From NCBI GenBank assembly GCA_050249535.1, contig JBFWQI010000008.1, forward strand, positions 62,001 to 126,000: a DNA stretch of 64,000 nucleotides. The letters run 5' to 3'. Under the pieces are notes generated by a model. That model was not told where the DNA came from, made no database searches, and saw only the letters and a list, made by a program, of their open reading frames with translations. How positions within the stretch are numbered: the first letter of the stretch is position 1; every line of letters begins with the position of its first letter. Below are positions 1 to 27,894 of this stretch, piece after piece. The position numbers and the translations under genes are program-made. Source of the DNA: JADJXM01 sp937967285 (GTDB lineage: Bacteria > Acidobacteriota > Blastocatellia > RBC074).

Positions 1-330
1 GTTGAAAAGATATCATTTTCGGCCTGCGGAGCGCAGGAGTTCGACACGAGGCTCCGCGAACTGCACGCCGAACAATTGATAGTCTGCGGCATCGAGGCGC
101 ACATCTGCGTCAGCCAGACCGTCCACGACCTGCTGCACCAGGGTTATCAGGTCCATCTGCTGAGCGATGCGGTCGCGACCCGACTGCCACACAACCGCGA
201 GGTCGGAATCGAGAGGATGTCCCGCGCCGGCGCGATCGTCTCATCGATCGAAATGGCGCTCTTCGAGCTCTGCCCGGCCGGAACGCCCGAGTTCAGAGCC
301 ATGCAGGAACTCGTCAAATCATTGAGCTGA
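1..330 (+). CDS. isochorismatase-like hydrolase (5' end missing)
   Basis: The frame is open from the first base, so the start lies left of the window; about 109 C-terminal residues are visible. The stretch GIEAHICVSQT holds the conserved Cys of the isochorismatase-like cysteine hydrolase family, with the usual helix and 'DAV.TR' turn after it. Family members hydrolyse small amides or vinyl ethers; the closest look is to the YcaC/ISOC-type subgroup, so the substrate cannot be named. The stop codon overlaps the next ATG by one base (TGATG), which indicates translational coupling with the PhyH gene. An internal TTG at 76 is in frame but splits the fold, so it is not taken as the start. Confidence 0.8.
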   Translation, partial: VEKISFSACGAQEFDTRLRELHAEQLIVCGIEAHICVSQTVHDLLHQGYQVHLLSDAVATRLPHNREVGIERMSRAGAIVSSIEMALFELCPAGTPEFRAMQELVKSLS

Positions 331-1268
331 TGAAATCGAAATACGGTCTGCCAGACGATTTCGCCGAGACGGCCGCCGCACGGATAATGACCGGTCGCCG
401 CCCCGCGGGTGATACGCTCCGCATTCTGACAGAGGAGGACTGGGAGTCCTGGCGGCGTAACGGATACCTCCATCTGCGCGATGTCGTTCCGGCGGAACTG
501 CTCGAACCCGTCATCGATCTGGCATGGGAGTTTCAGGAGATGAGCACTGACGATCCCGAAAGCTGGTACAGGCGCGAGCCGGCGCGCATCGGGATGGAGG
601 AGCTGAACTTCAGCGGCATGGTCGAGGTCTACAACCATCAGGCGCTCTGGGACGTTCGGCAGCATCCGAAGATCCATCGCATCTTTGCCGATCTCTGGGG
701 AACCGAAAAACTATGGGTGACGATCGACCGGCTGAACCTCAACCTGCCTGTCCGCCCCGGCAACGATTTCAGGGGATTCATTCACTGGGACATCGATACC
801 GGCCGCGATCCGCTGCCGGTCAACCTCCAGGGAGTCCTTTCGCTCAGCGATTCGACGGTCGAGACCGGAGGTTTCCAGTGCGTCCCTGAGATCTATCGGA
901 ATTTCAGCCAGTGGGTAAGGACGCAACCCCCGGATCGCAATACCTGGATGCCCGATGTCGCCGGCTGCGAGGTCCTCCAGATCGAAACCCGCCCCGGCGA
1001 CATGCTGATCTGGAACAGCCTGCTGCCGCACGGCATCAGGCCCAACCGTTCGAACAGGCCGCGCCTGGCAATGTACATCACGATGTTTCCGGCCCAGGAA
1101 GAGAACGAAGAACTAAGGCAGTGGCGGATCTCGTCGTGGCGCGACCGGATCGCTCCCGAAGGCATGGCCTTCCCGGGCGATCCCCGCAAATGGGAGCAGA
1201 CGCGTTACCGGCGGGCTGAATTGAACGGACTCGGCGAGAAACTGCTCGGACTGCAATCGTGGGAGTAA
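330..1268 (+). CDS. phytanoyl-CoA dioxygenase (PhyH) family protein
   Basis: A 312-residue protein of the PhyH Fe(II)/2-oxoglutarate-dependent oxygenase family. Visible motifs are the iron-binding HWD in FIHWDID (about residue 156) and the distal His in LPHGIRPN followed by Arg in NRPRLAMYI, which together form the metal site and the 2-oxoglutarate anchor. The N-terminal part (TEEDWESWRRNGYLHLRDVV) matches the family's start. The substrate is unknown; the family hydroxylates lipids, amino acids and secondary metabolites. It is coupled to the upstream hydrolase by a one-base overlap. Downstream lies the triple palindromic repeat. Confidence 0.85.
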   Translation: MKSKYGLPDDFAETAAARIMTGRRPAGDTLRILTEEDWESWRRNGYLHLRDVVPAELLEPVIDLAWEFQEMSTDDPESWYRREPARIGMEELNFSGMVEVYNHQALWDVRQHPKIHRIFADLWGTEKLWVTIDRLNLNLPVRPGNDFRGFIHWDIDTGRDPLPVNLQGVLSLSDSTVETGGFQCVPEIYRNFSQWVRTQPPDRNTWMPDVAGCEVLQIETRPGDMLIWNSLLPHGIRPNRSNRPRLAMYITMFPAQEENEELRQWRISSWRDRIAPEGMAFPGDPRKWEQTRYRRAELNGLGEKLLGLQSWE

Positions 1269-1272
1269 AAAA

Positions 1273-1580
1273 GATCATCCACAAAGTTCACGAAGAATCA
1301 CAAAGATTCAGTTATTCTTCGTGAAGCTTCGCGTCCTTGTGGATTACGAATGATCTCTGTAAAGTTTTATCTATTTTAGATCATCCACAAAGTTCACGAA
1401 GAATCACAAAGATTCAGTTATTCTTCGTGAAGCTTCGCGTCCTTGTGGATTACGAATGATCTCTGTAAAGTTTTATCTATTTTAGATCATCCACAAAGGA
1501 CACGAAGGATCACAAAGATTTCAGTTATTCTTCGTGAGGCTTCGTGTCCTTTGTGGATTACGAATGGTCTCTGAAGGGTT
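1273..1580. repeat. three tandem 106-bp palindromic repeat units
   Basis: Units begin at 1273, 1379 and 1485 (106-bp period). The first two are near-identical; the third differs by a few bases. Each unit is itself an inverted repeat. In the third the arms 1489-1507 and 1540-1558 are perfect 19-bp complements with a 32-nt loop. Each arm is built from short direct sub-repeats (CACAAAG, CACGAAG, CACAAAG) spaced by 2-3 bases. The whole 1269-1590 gap between two genes is occupied by this element and holds no coding sequence. Confidence 0.9.
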
Positions 1581-1590
1581 GTTATCTCGT

Positions 1591-2121
<531 letters not shown>

Positions 2122-2190
2122 CTCTCTTGGCCTCCGCTTTCGTAAATGCTTGACGGTAATCGGCTCCCCTCCGCCCCTCCCATCAATAAA

Positions 2191-2219
2191 TAAAGGACGG
2201 CGTTTTGTGCCGTCCTTTA
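2191..2219 (-). terminator. intrinsic terminator of the fatty-acid oxidation operon
   Basis: A perfect 11-bp stem (TAAAGGACGGC with its complement, 7-nt loop) lies about 40 bp after the stop of the last acyl-CoA dehydrogenase gene. Read on the minus strand the stem runs into TTTATTTATTG, a moderately T-rich tail. Confidence 0.75.
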
Positions 2220-2260
2220 TGACGAATTCCCGTCCTTAAAAGTCACAATTTATTTACGAA

Positions 2261-3388
<1,128 letters not shown>

Positions 3389-3392
3389 AATC

Positions 3393-4711
<1,319 letters not shown>

Positions 4712-4721
4712 AAATCTCCCT

Positions 4722-6803
<2,082 letters not shown>

Positions 6804-6819
6804 CGGCCTGGTTGCTGAA

Positions 6820-8901
<2,082 letters not shown>

Positions 8902-8918
8902 TATATGCCTCAAAAAAA

Positions 8919-9011
<93 letters not shown>

Positions 9012-9034
9012 ATTGAATTTATCCACGTGATCTA

Positions 9035-9053
9035 TCGGTGTCAAGAACACCGA
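9035..9053. promoter_or_regulatory. palindrome between divergent etfB and dehalogenase genes
   Basis: A perfect inverted repeat, TCGGTGT - 5 nt - ACACCGA, lies in the divergent intergenic region 32 bp before the dehalogenase start. It could be an operator or a leader hairpin; nothing distinguishes the two here. Confidence 0.4.
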
Positions 9054-9084
9054 CCTCGTATCACAATAATCCAGGGATTTGAAG

Positions 9085-9984
<900 letters not shown>

Positions 9985-9999
9985 GACAAGGTGAAGCAG

Positions 10000-10743
10000 A
10001 TGCCAATCAGACTACTCGTATCATTATTAATGGTCACGCTCTCGCTGATCACAGTTACGGCGCAGCGAAAAGCGGCCGAACCCAACACACTGACCGCGGC
10101 CGAGAAGAAGGCCGGCTGGCGGCTGCTCTTCGACGGCAAGTCCCTCGACGGCTGGCGCGGATTCCACAAGGAGACCGTTCCCGCCGGATGGGCGGTCGAG
10201 GACGGCTGCATCAAGAAGGTTCCGGCTCAGGGCGAACTGGGTCAGGCCGGCGGAGACATGATCACCGTCGACCAGTTCGACAACTTCGAATTCTCGATCG
10301 AATGGAAGCTCGCGCCGGGCGGCAACAGCGGCATCAAGTATCTGGTCTCGGAGTCGCTGCCGCCGAAAGGCCGCTCCGGCGTCAGTTTCGAGATGCAGGT
10401 CCTCGACGATGAGCGCCATCCCGACGCCAAAATGGGCATCGCCGGCAATCGCACGGCCGGTGCGCTCTATGACCTGATCGCTCCGAGCGGTAAAAAGGTC
10501 CTCAAGCCAGTCGGCGAGTTCAACGAGGCCCGGCTGGTCGTCCGGGGCAACCACATCGAGCACTGGCTCAACGGCGTCAAGGTGGTCGAGTTCGAACGCG
10601 GCAGCGACGCCCTCAAGGCGCTGATCGCGAAGAGCAAATTCAAGGACACCAAAGGCTTCGGCGAGACCGCCAAAGGCCACATCCTGCTCCAGGATCACGG
10701 CGATGCCGTCTGGTATCGCAATATCAAAATACGGTCTCTATGA
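10000..10743 (+). CDS. secreted DUF1080 (3-keto-disaccharide hydrolase domain) protein
   Basis: About 247 residues with a Sec signal peptide (MPIRLLVSLLMVTLSLITVTAQ). The DUF1080 beta-sandwich signatures are present: LFDGKSLDGWRG, DNFEFSIEWKLAPGGNSGI, SFEMQVLDD, GALYDLIAP, HIEHWLNGVKVVEFE. Members are linked to periplasmic processing of 3-keto-glycosides. ATG 10000 is preceded by AAGGTG at good spacing; GTG 9991 is in frame but lacks a site. It heads a run of sugar-type enzymes on the same strand. Confidence 0.88.
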   Translation: MPIRLLVSLLMVTLSLITVTAQRKAAEPNTLTAAEKKAGWRLLFDGKSLDGWRGFHKETVPAGWAVEDGCIKKVPAQGELGQAGGDMITVDQFDNFEFSIEWKLAPGGNSGIKYLVSESLPPKGRSGVSFEMQVLDDERHPDAKMGIAGNRTAGALYDLIAPSGKKVLKPVGEFNEARLVVRGNHIEHWLNGVKVVEFERGSDALKALIAKSKFKDTKGFGETAKGHILLQDHGDAVWYRNIKIRSL

Positions 10744-10760
10744 CGATACAGCTCCGATCT

Positions 10761-10812
10761 GGTACGGCACCGGCAGCGATAGCGACCGGGTACAGCACCG
10801 ACCGGGCACAGT
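10761..10812. repeat. dispersed intergenic repeat, copy A
   Basis: It starts with GGTACGGCACCGGCAGC, which matches at 16 of 17 positions the reverse complement of two direct repeats at 40265-40281 and 40306-40322. The rest of the segment is made of similar ACCGGG(T/C)ACAG pieces. It fills the gap before the next gene. Confidence 0.65.
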
Positions 10813-10836
10813 CATCCACTAACACTACATCTCAAC

Positions 10837-11517
<681 letters not shown>

Positions 11518-11535
11518 GCGCGAGTAAGATAACCC

Positions 11536-12585
<1,050 letters not shown>

Positions 12586-12604
12586 AAGGAAGATAACAGG
12601 AATA

Positions 12605-13765
<1,161 letters not shown>

Positions 13766-13773
13766 CACTTAAA

Positions 13774-13793
13774 GCGGTGCCTGCAGGCACCGC
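13774..13793. repeat. REP-like palindrome
   Basis: A perfect 20-bp palindrome (stem GCGGTGCC, centre TGCA), flanked by AAA and by ACTCCAAAA. The flanks match the REP-like elements at 50729-50815 and 52957-53040, where AAAGCGGC... is paired with ...GCGCTCCAAA. It lies between the phosphoesterase and epimerase-like genes. Confidence 0.7.
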
Positions 13794-13803
13794 ACTCCAA
13801 AAA

Positions 13804-14686
<883 letters not shown>

Positions 14687-14695
14687 GGGTTACGC

Positions 14696-15475
<780 letters not shown>

Positions 15476-15481
15476 GCCGTC

Positions 15482-15991
15482 TCAGGGCACGCGGACCTTC
15501 CGCCCGTCGATGAAGTGGTGAAACCGGCTGATGCCCTCAGCCGGTCGAAAGAGGGTGATCAGCCGCTTGTCGCCATCCTGCGTGAAGAGCCCCGCGCTTT
15601 CGATGTCGATCGAGAAGAGATGGAACTTCATCCCCTCGGGGCTCCATCCCATCTTTTTGAAGACGGCCTGACAGTAGCCTTTTCTCTCAACATCATCCCT
15701 CACCTCGCCCGCCCGCCCGTGCAGCTTGAACTCTCCGTCGGCCGCCATCCGGTCCGCGATCAGATTGTGGACGGTGCAGCGCGGATCGCGCATCAGATCC
15801 AGCGCCTTGAGCGACTGCCACATCATCCCCAGATAGAGCCTGCCGTCGTGGATCATCGCTTCTACGGGGCTGATCCGCGGAGATCCGTCCTTGCGGACAG
15901 TTCCGATCAGAACCACCCCCGGTCCTTCAAACAGTGTGGCGCCTTTTGCCGCAAGCTCAGGCGCGGCATCCGAAAATTGCCCCCAGTTCAT
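15482..15991 (-). CDS. pyridoxamine 5'-phosphate oxidase-like flavin-binding protein
   Basis: About 169 residues of split-barrel PPOX family: VVLIGTVRKDGSPRISPVEAMIHDGRLYLGMMW, then SLKALDLMRDPRCTVHN. This is the F420/FMN-binding 'general stress' subgroup rather than PdxH. ATG 15991 is chosen because GAGGTG lies six bases upstream; an in-frame GTG at 16000 overlaps that site. Cofactor and substrate are not determinable. It is convergent with the SDR gene. Confidence 0.82.
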   Translation of the reverse strand: MNWGQFSDAAPELAAKGATLFEGPGVVLIGTVRKDGSPRISPVEAMIHDGRLYLGMMWQSLKALDLMRDPRCTVHNLIADRMAADGEFKLHGRAGEVRDDVERKGYCQAVFKKMGWSPEGMKFHLFSIDIESAGLFTQDGDKRLITLFRPAEGISRFHHFIDGRKVRVP

Positions 15992-16181
15992 TGGTAGCAC
16001 CTCATGCTTTTCAAACTGACTGCAAAAAGATTTCTTTGGACGGCGAAGATACTTTGCTATATTTCACCGTCGGATTTTGCCATTTCAGCCACCCCCGTCA
16101 GGGCCGGATTATGTCAGAAATAATGGAATAAACCATAATTTTATTGATCGATCGCGGCGGACAGGATCGACAGGAGCAGCT

Positions 16182-18035
16182 ATGACAGATGAACGATTCG
16201 AGGCGCTGGTCAAAAGACTTGACGGCCAGGCGCGAAGCAATCCCGGTGCCTACAGGCTCAAGGTGCTGCTGCTGGCCGCTTCCGGCTATCTCTACCTTGC
16301 GCTCGTCGTTTTGCTGATCGCTATGGTGCTTGGAGCGCTGCTCGTGGCCCTCGTCAACCTCAAGCTGATCGCGCTCAAGTTCATCATCCCGCTGGCGATC
16401 TTTCTGTGGATCATTCTGAAGGCGTTATGGGTGAAGATCGCTCCACCGGAAGGGACCGAATTGAGTCGCGATCAGACTCCCGAACTCTTCGGGCTGATCG
16501 ACGAACTGCGCTTGAAGCTGGACGCTCCGCAATTCCATCACGTTCTGATCGACAGCGACTTCAATGCCGGCGTGGTGCAGATTCCGCGGCTGGGGCTTTT
16601 CGGATGGCCGCGCAACTATCTGATCATCGGGCTGCCGCTGATGAAATCGCTGACCGTCGAGCAGTTCAAATCCGTCCTCGCGCATGAATTCGGGCATCTG
16701 GCGGGCGGGCACGGTCGAACATCCAACTGGATCTACCGGCAGCGCCTGCGCTGGAACCGGCTGATCAACGTGCTCGATGCGACCGAGAGCCGCGGCCGAT
16801 TCCTGTTCATGCCGTTTCTCAGGTGGTATACGCCGTACTTCAACGCCTTTTCGTATCCGCTGGCCAGGTCCAACGAATTCGAGGCCGACGCGGCCGCGGC
16901 CCGGCTCACCTCGAAGCGGGTTCTTGCCGAGGCGCTGACCAGAGTGGATGTCGTCGCACAGTACCTGTCCGCGCGCTACTGGCCGGCAGTTCTCGAACGG
17001 GCGGCGGACAGCCCGAGCCCGAACTTCACTCCGTACGGTCATCTCGGCGGCTCGATCGCCGCTGAGATCGATCCGGCCTCCGCCGATCAATGGCTGGAAC
17101 AGGCGCTGCAGGCCACGACCAGTCTCGACGACACGCATCCGTCGCTTCGCGAACGTCTCGACGCGCTCGACGAAGAACCTCGCATGGCCCCGGCCGATAA
17201 GACCGCCGACCGGCTGCTCGGCGCGACGCTGGGAGAGGTCACCGCGGAATACGACAGGCGGTGGGCCGAGGATATCTCCCCGGTCTGGGAGCAGCACCAC
17301 CGCGAAGTCAGTGAAGGGCGCGAAAAACTGGCTGAACTCAATGCGCGGGCCGGGCGCGGAGAGGAGCTCACGGTCGACGATGAACTCGAACGGGCGATGC
17401 TGACCGACGGCATCGGCGGAGACCCGGACGAAGCCATCCGCCTGCTGCGCGAACTCCGCCGGCGCGCGCCGGATGATCCCGGCGTCATCTTCAACCTCGG
17501 CATCAGGCTCCTCGCACGCGATGACGAAGAGGGCGTCGAGCTGGTCGAACGAGCAATGTCGCTCGAACATCAGGCCGTCGTCGTCGGATCGCAGGCCCTG
17601 GCCGGATACTACGAACGTCGCGGCGACGAACAGCGCTCGACGGCCTTCTCCGAGCGGATGTTCCGTCAGCTCAAAGCCTATCAGGAAGGCGAAAGCGAAA
17701 GAGAGCAGATTTTGATCAGCGACAGTTTCGATCCGCACGAACTGCCCGTTGAGACCGTCGAGCGCCTGACCGGCCAGTTACAGGCGATCGACAACCTGAA
17801 AGAGGTCTATCTGGTTCGCAAACGCGTCGTCAATTTCCCGGAGATCCCCTGCTACGTCCTCGGATTCAGCCTGAGCGGAATGAATTTCATGGCCGGCGGG
17901 CGCAGGGCCGCGGCGCTGGAAAGAATCAGGGATGAAGTGGAATTCCCCGGCGAGACGCTGATTTTGTGCCTGGACGGCGACAACAAGGCGTTCCGCAAAC
18001 TGCTCAAAAACGTGCAGAGTGCAAGGATGCTCTGA
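16182..18035 (+). CDS. M48-family membrane metallopeptidase with TPR-like C-terminus
   Basis: A 617-residue protein with two N-terminal membrane helices (about residues 30-95), then an M48 (Ste24/HtpX-like) peptidase domain with the zinc motif HEFGH at about residue 168 and the third ligand in EFEADAAAA. The C-terminal third is helical and repeat-like (REKLAELNAR.., PDEAIRLLRELRRRAPDDPGV), suggesting TPR units. It probably does membrane-protein quality control. ATG 16182 follows AGGAG; the frame is open to 16077 but that part is not protein-like. Confidence 0.88.
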   Translation: MTDERFEALVKRLDGQARSNPGAYRLKVLLLAASGYLYLALVVLLIAMVLGALLVALVNLKLIALKFIIPLAIFLWIILKALWVKIAPPEGTELSRDQTPELFGLIDELRLKLDAPQFHHVLIDSDFNAGVVQIPRLGLFGWPRNYLIIGLPLMKSLTVEQFKSVLAHEFGHLAGGHGRTSNWIYRQRLRWNRLINVLDATESRGRFLFMPFLRWYTPYFNAFSYPLARSNEFEADAAAARLTSKRVLAEALTRVDVVAQYLSARYWPAVLERAADSPSPNFTPYGHLGGSIAAEIDPASADQWLEQALQATTSLDDTHPSLRERLDALDEEPRMAPADKTADRLLGATLGEVTAEYDRRWAEDISPVWEQHHREVSEGREKLAELNARAGRGEELTVDDELERAMLTDGIGGDPDEAIRLLRELRRRAPDDPGVIFNLGIRLLARDDEEGVELVERAMSLEHQAVVVGSQALAGYYERRGDEQRSTAFSERMFRQLKAYQEGESEREQILISDSFDPHELPVETVERLTGQLQAIDNLKEVYLVRKRVVNFPEIPCYVLGFSLSGMNFMAGGRRAAALERIRDEVEFPGETLILCLDGDNKAFRKLLKNVQSARML

Positions 18036-18356
18036 GCAGGCCAACCGTTCATCGATGCCTGCTCAATGACCTGTGGATTCCCACCATGTGGAATCAATGA
18101 TGAAAACTGCCCCGCTCAGCAATTAATTTGATTCCGATGATACTTTCCTGCCTGAAATCCTGTTAATCAAAATGGAACAGGAAAATTCCATCAGTGATCA
18201 CCGGACAGTCACCAGTGATTCCGGCATTAACAAATCATGGGCTTTCAAGCCTGTTCAGTCGACAACCGAAATCCTTTACCAATTGCATGAGCATTTGAGT
18301 TATCAGATGAATCCCCCGGTCGACGACGGTTCCTGAAGGCCCAACTGGAGGCGGAC
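18036..18356. other. 321-bp intergenic region, no gene seen
   Basis: The region between the M48 peptidase and amidase genes has lower GC than its neighbours. I see no coding frame, no strong terminator hairpin and no repeat shared with the rest of the window. It presumably holds the amidase promoter. Confidence 0.5.
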
Positions 18357-20054
18357 ATGAAGACCTACAATGGGGATCAAAGCCCAGACCGATCAACATC
18401 GCTGACCAGGCGCAGGTTTCTTGGCACGGGTATGGCTGCGGGTGCGGCCCTGCTGACAGGCAACCCTGCATCGATGTTTCGTTCACCGATTCACACACCA
18501 TCGACAGCCGAGCCTCTGATGGAGGCGACAATTCCGCAGCTGCAAACAATGATGGCTGCGAAACAGTTGACGAGCCGGGAGCTGACACTCTGGTACCTGC
18601 AGCGGATCCGTCAACTCAACCCGTTGCTTGGCGCTGTCATCGAGACCAATCCGAATGCGGTCGGTATTGCAGCAAGGAGGGATGCTGAGCGGATGATGGG
18701 AATAAACCGCGGGCCGCTTCACGGCATCCCCGTTCTGGTCAAGGACAACATCGCGACTGACGACAACATGCAGACGACGGCGGGATCGCTGGCGCTGGTC
18801 AACAGCCGCGTTCCGGCGGATGCCACGGTAGTGAGCAGGCTCCGGGCGGCCGGCGCGGTGATTCTCGGCAAAGCCAACTTATCGGAATGGGCGAATTTCC
18901 GCGGATTCGCGCCTTTCAACGGCTGGACAGCTCGAGGAGGGTTCACTCGCAATCCGTACCTGCTGGATTTCGATCCCTGCGGGTCAAGTTCCGGATCGGC
19001 CGTCGCGCCGGCTGCGAACCTCTGCGCGGCCGCGGTCGGCACTGAAACCAGCGGCTCGATACTCTGTCCCTCCGGTAACAATCTGATCGTCGGGATCAAG
19101 CCGACTGTCGGGCTCGTCTCGCAAAGCGGCATCATTCCGATCACCGCAACCCAGGACACCGCCGGGCCGATGTGCCGGACAGTCACGGATGCCGCGATAA
19201 TGCTCGGTGCGATGCAGTCCCCGTTCGGCGCCGTCGCCGGCCAGAACATCCCTTCCAGTTACACGCCTTTCCTTCAGCCCGGCGCTCTGGCCGGCAAGCG
19301 GATCGGCGTCGATAAACGCTACTTCACATTCGATTACGGCGGAGAGGCCGATATCATCGAAGTCGTCAACCAGGGCCTGACCGCGATGCAGAATCTGGGA
19401 GCGACCATAGTCGAAACCGATACCGGCGACATCTTCGGCTGGTTCGATTATGTGATCGAGGTATTGCACACAGAATTCAAGGCCACGATCAAACAATATC
19501 TGGCCGGACTGTCGCATACTTCGATGCGTTCACTTTCCGACCTCATCGCATTCAATATCGCCAACTGCAGGGATGAAATGAAGTATTTCGGACAGGAACT
19601 CTTCGAAATATCCGAGGCAACGAGCGGCGATCTGTCCGATCCGGCTTATGTGACGGCGCGGACACTGGCCTACCAGTTCGCGGGCGCTCTCGGAATAGAC
19701 AAGGCGATGTCGGATGATAATCTGGATGCGATCGTTGCGCCGAGCTACAGTTTCGCGTCAGTTGTTGCGGCAGCCGCCGGATATCCAAGCATGTCGCTGC
19801 CGCTGGGCCTCAGCTCGCTCGGCAGGCCGTCGGGAATCTGGATGTATGCCGGTTTCCTGCAGGAATCGAAACTTATCTCATTCGCGTATGATCTGGAGCA
19901 GTATCTGCCGCCACGCATTGTTCCGCAGTACATCGGACAGGTTCCTCCGGAACCGCCGGATGCCGGAATCTGCGATGCCTTGCCTTTCGCCCGAAAGGCA
20001 TACAAGGGAAAGATGAGGTTCGACCCCGGAACGGGCAAACCTTTCAGAAGATAG
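18357..20054 (+). CDS. Tat-exported amidase (amidase-signature family)
   Basis: A 565-residue amidase. The N-terminus has a twin-arginine signal (TRRRFLGTGMAAGAALL), so the folded enzyme is exported. The amidase signature shows the catalytic Lys in GIPVLVKDNIAT (about residue 129), the Gly/Ser-rich core CGSSSGSAVAPAANL and the ETSGSILCPSGNN segment holding the cis-Ser/Ser pair of the Ser-cisSer-Lys triad. Substrate is unknown; secreted members act on peptide amides or polyamides. The ribosome site is GGAGG just upstream. It converges with the SbcC-like gene. Confidence 0.92.
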   Translation: MKTYNGDQSPDRSTSLTRRRFLGTGMAAGAALLTGNPASMFRSPIHTPSTAEPLMEATIPQLQTMMAAKQLTSRELTLWYLQRIRQLNPLLGAVIETNPNAVGIAARRDAERMMGINRGPLHGIPVLVKDNIATDDNMQTTAGSLALVNSRVPADATVVSRLRAAGAVILGKANLSEWANFRGFAPFNGWTARGGFTRNPYLLDFDPCGSSSGSAVAPAANLCAAAVGTETSGSILCPSGNNLIVGIKPTVGLVSQSGIIPITATQDTAGPMCRTVTDAAIMLGAMQSPFGAVAGQNIPSSYTPFLQPGALAGKRIGVDKRYFTFDYGGEADIIEVVNQGLTAMQNLGATIVETDTGDIFGWFDYVIEVLHTEFKATIKQYLAGLSHTSMRSLSDLIAFNIANCRDEMKYFGQELFEISEATSGDLSDPAYVTARTLAYQFAGALGIDKAMSDDNLDAIVAPSYSFASVVAAAAGYPSMSLPLGLSSLGRPSGIWMYAGFLQESKLISFAYDLEQYLPPRIVPQYIGQVPPEPPDAGICDALPFARKAYKGKMRFDPGTGKPFRR

Positions 20055-20141
20055 CAGAGAGCAGGATGGTCCCGGCCTCCCTCCTGGACTGAACATTCCG
20101 GATGCGGATGGCCGGGGTCGTCTTGAACCGCTGTGTCTGGC

Positions 20142-23195
<3,054 letters not shown>

Positions 23196-23197
23196 GC

Positions 23198-23527
<330 letters not shown>

Positions 23528-23618
23528 CGATCAGTACTCCTGATAAAATAGAAATTTGTGAGGATTGAAGTAAATGGCATTTTGCCATGATGGAGCCGAA
23601 GCGTCAAAGATGTGCAGC

Positions 23619-23647
23619 TTGACGGCCTGTGCGGGCTCAACTAGAAT
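23619..23647 (+). promoter_or_regulatory. sigma-70-type promoter of secA
   Basis: TTGACG - 17 nt - TAGAAT fits the vegetative consensus. The expected start is near 23654, leaving a leader of about 105 nt that contains a GC-rich CCCGGG-repeat segment (about 23669-23692) able to fold. Confidence 0.6.
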
Positions 23648-23759
23648 TTTCAATTCCCCGGAATAACCCGGGACAGCCCGGGGCGTCCGGGCATCATTAT
23701 TAATATGCTCTTTTGTTCGAGAGGACGAGAAGAGCGGTTGAAGGAACAAGGGCAGCAAC

Positions 23760-26504
<2,745 letters not shown>

Positions 26505-26526
26505 TGCTCGAATGCGGATTCGACAG

Positions 26527-26560
26527 AAACGGGAGGTGATTTCACCTCCCGTTTTCTTTT
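26527..26560 (+). terminator. intrinsic terminator after secA
   Basis: A perfect 13-bp stem (26527-26539 with 26542-26554, loop TT) followed by TTTCTTTT, about 22 bp after the secA stop codon. Confidence 0.92.
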
Positions 26561-26711
26561 GCCGTCCGTCATTCACTGGCATCAATCCGATCGGCAAAAC
26601 TCCTGTCAAATCCGACCGCTCTGATTTAGAATGTCGCTGTTCAAATCACTAGCAATCCCGCCCGGATGCGCAGGCCATCCGTAACTAACAGTATCTTTTC
26701 ATGGAGGAACT

Positions 26712-26966
<255 letters not shown>

Positions 26967-26984
26967 GCGTCTTCGGGCCACAGG

Positions 26985-27013
26985 TTGACCGGCAGGGTTG
27001 TCTGATGTATTTT
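26985..27013 (+). promoter_or_regulatory. promoter of tRNA-Arg
   Basis: TTGACC - 17 nt - TATTTT, with the expected start about five bases before the tRNA 5' end. Confidence 0.6.
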
Positions 27014-27021
27014 GATTATCG

Positions 27022-27102
<81 letters not shown>

Positions 27103-27106
27103 CAGA

Positions 27107-27140
27107 AAGCGGCGCCATCGTGCGCCGCTTCTCTTTTTTA
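27107..27140 (+). terminator. intrinsic terminator after tRNA-Arg
   Basis: A 9-bp GC-rich stem (AAGCGGCGC with GCGCCGCTT, 6-nt loop) followed by CTCTTTTTTA. Confidence 0.88.
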
Positions 27141-27163
27141 TACAAGTTTCGCCGCTCTTCAAT

Positions 27164-27871
27164 TCAACGGTAAGTGACCATCCGCGGGTCCGCCAGGTGC
27201 GGAGTCATGTTGAAGTTGAGCAGCAGCGGCTCGCCTTCGCGAAGCCTGATGGTCGTGACGCTCGAGTTGAGGAGTACCGCCATGAGCCGCAATATCCTGT
27301 CATTCGAGAGCGAGAGCGCGCGCCCGACCCAGATGGCGATCGGTGTCGCCGAGGTGAATACCGCGATCGAGGCATCTCCGCCGCGACCGATCAGATCATC
27401 GAAGACGCTTTCGACTCCGGCCCTGAAACTCTCCCATGTCAGCTCACCGGCCTCCTGGTATCGATTGTCCATCCATGCCTCGATGACCGCGCGATCGCAT
27501 CGCCCCGCTGCGCCGCGCGTTGTATGCGGATCGTCCGCGAGCGCGCACTGCATCTCTTCGTAATCGGCCGCGAAGCCGGCTGAATCATCGATCAGCCTCG
27601 GCGCGAGGCGACGATAGACGTCCGCCAGACTGAATTCATTCCACCGCCTGTCGATCGCAATCGAGACATCGCCGCTCAGCGCATCGAGCACCGAGGCGGC
27701 CGTCCTCTGCTGGCGGCGCATCTCTCCCGCCAGCGCCATGTCGAACGTCAGTTCCCGGCCCGCGAAATATCTTCCCAGCTCCGTCGCCTGCATCTCTCCG
27801 AGATCCGACAACCGATCATAATCTTCGCGTGTTCCCGCCTGCCCGTGCCTGATCAGATATAGTGTGGTCAA
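27164..27871 (-). CDS. histidine phosphatase family protein
   Basis: About 235 residues of the phosphoglycerate-mutase-like branch-1 histidine phosphatases. The N-terminus LYLIRHGQAGTRED has the catalytic RHG motif, with the second catalytic region SATPIAIWVG (the usual H/G..I pattern is altered to TSATPIAIW, so the second His is not obvious). TTG 27871 is taken as the start because it puts RHG at the family's usual distance from the N-terminus; the longer open frame upstream overlaps the small membrane ORF in another frame. Substrate is unknown. Confidence 0.75.
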   Translation of the reverse strand: MTTLYLIRHGQAGTREDYDRLSDLGEMQATELGRYFAGRELTFDMALAGEMRRQQRTAASVLDALSGDVSIAIDRRWNEFSLADVYRRLAPRLIDDSAGFAADYEEMQCALADDPHTTRGAAGRCDRAVIEAWMDNRYQEAGELTWESFRAGVESVFDDLIGRGGDASIAVFTSATPIAIWVGRALSLSNDRILRLMAVLLNSSVTTIRLREGEPLLLNFNMTPHLADPRMVTYR

Positions 27872-27894
27872 TGCCGCTGCGAACCTTTCCCGAA

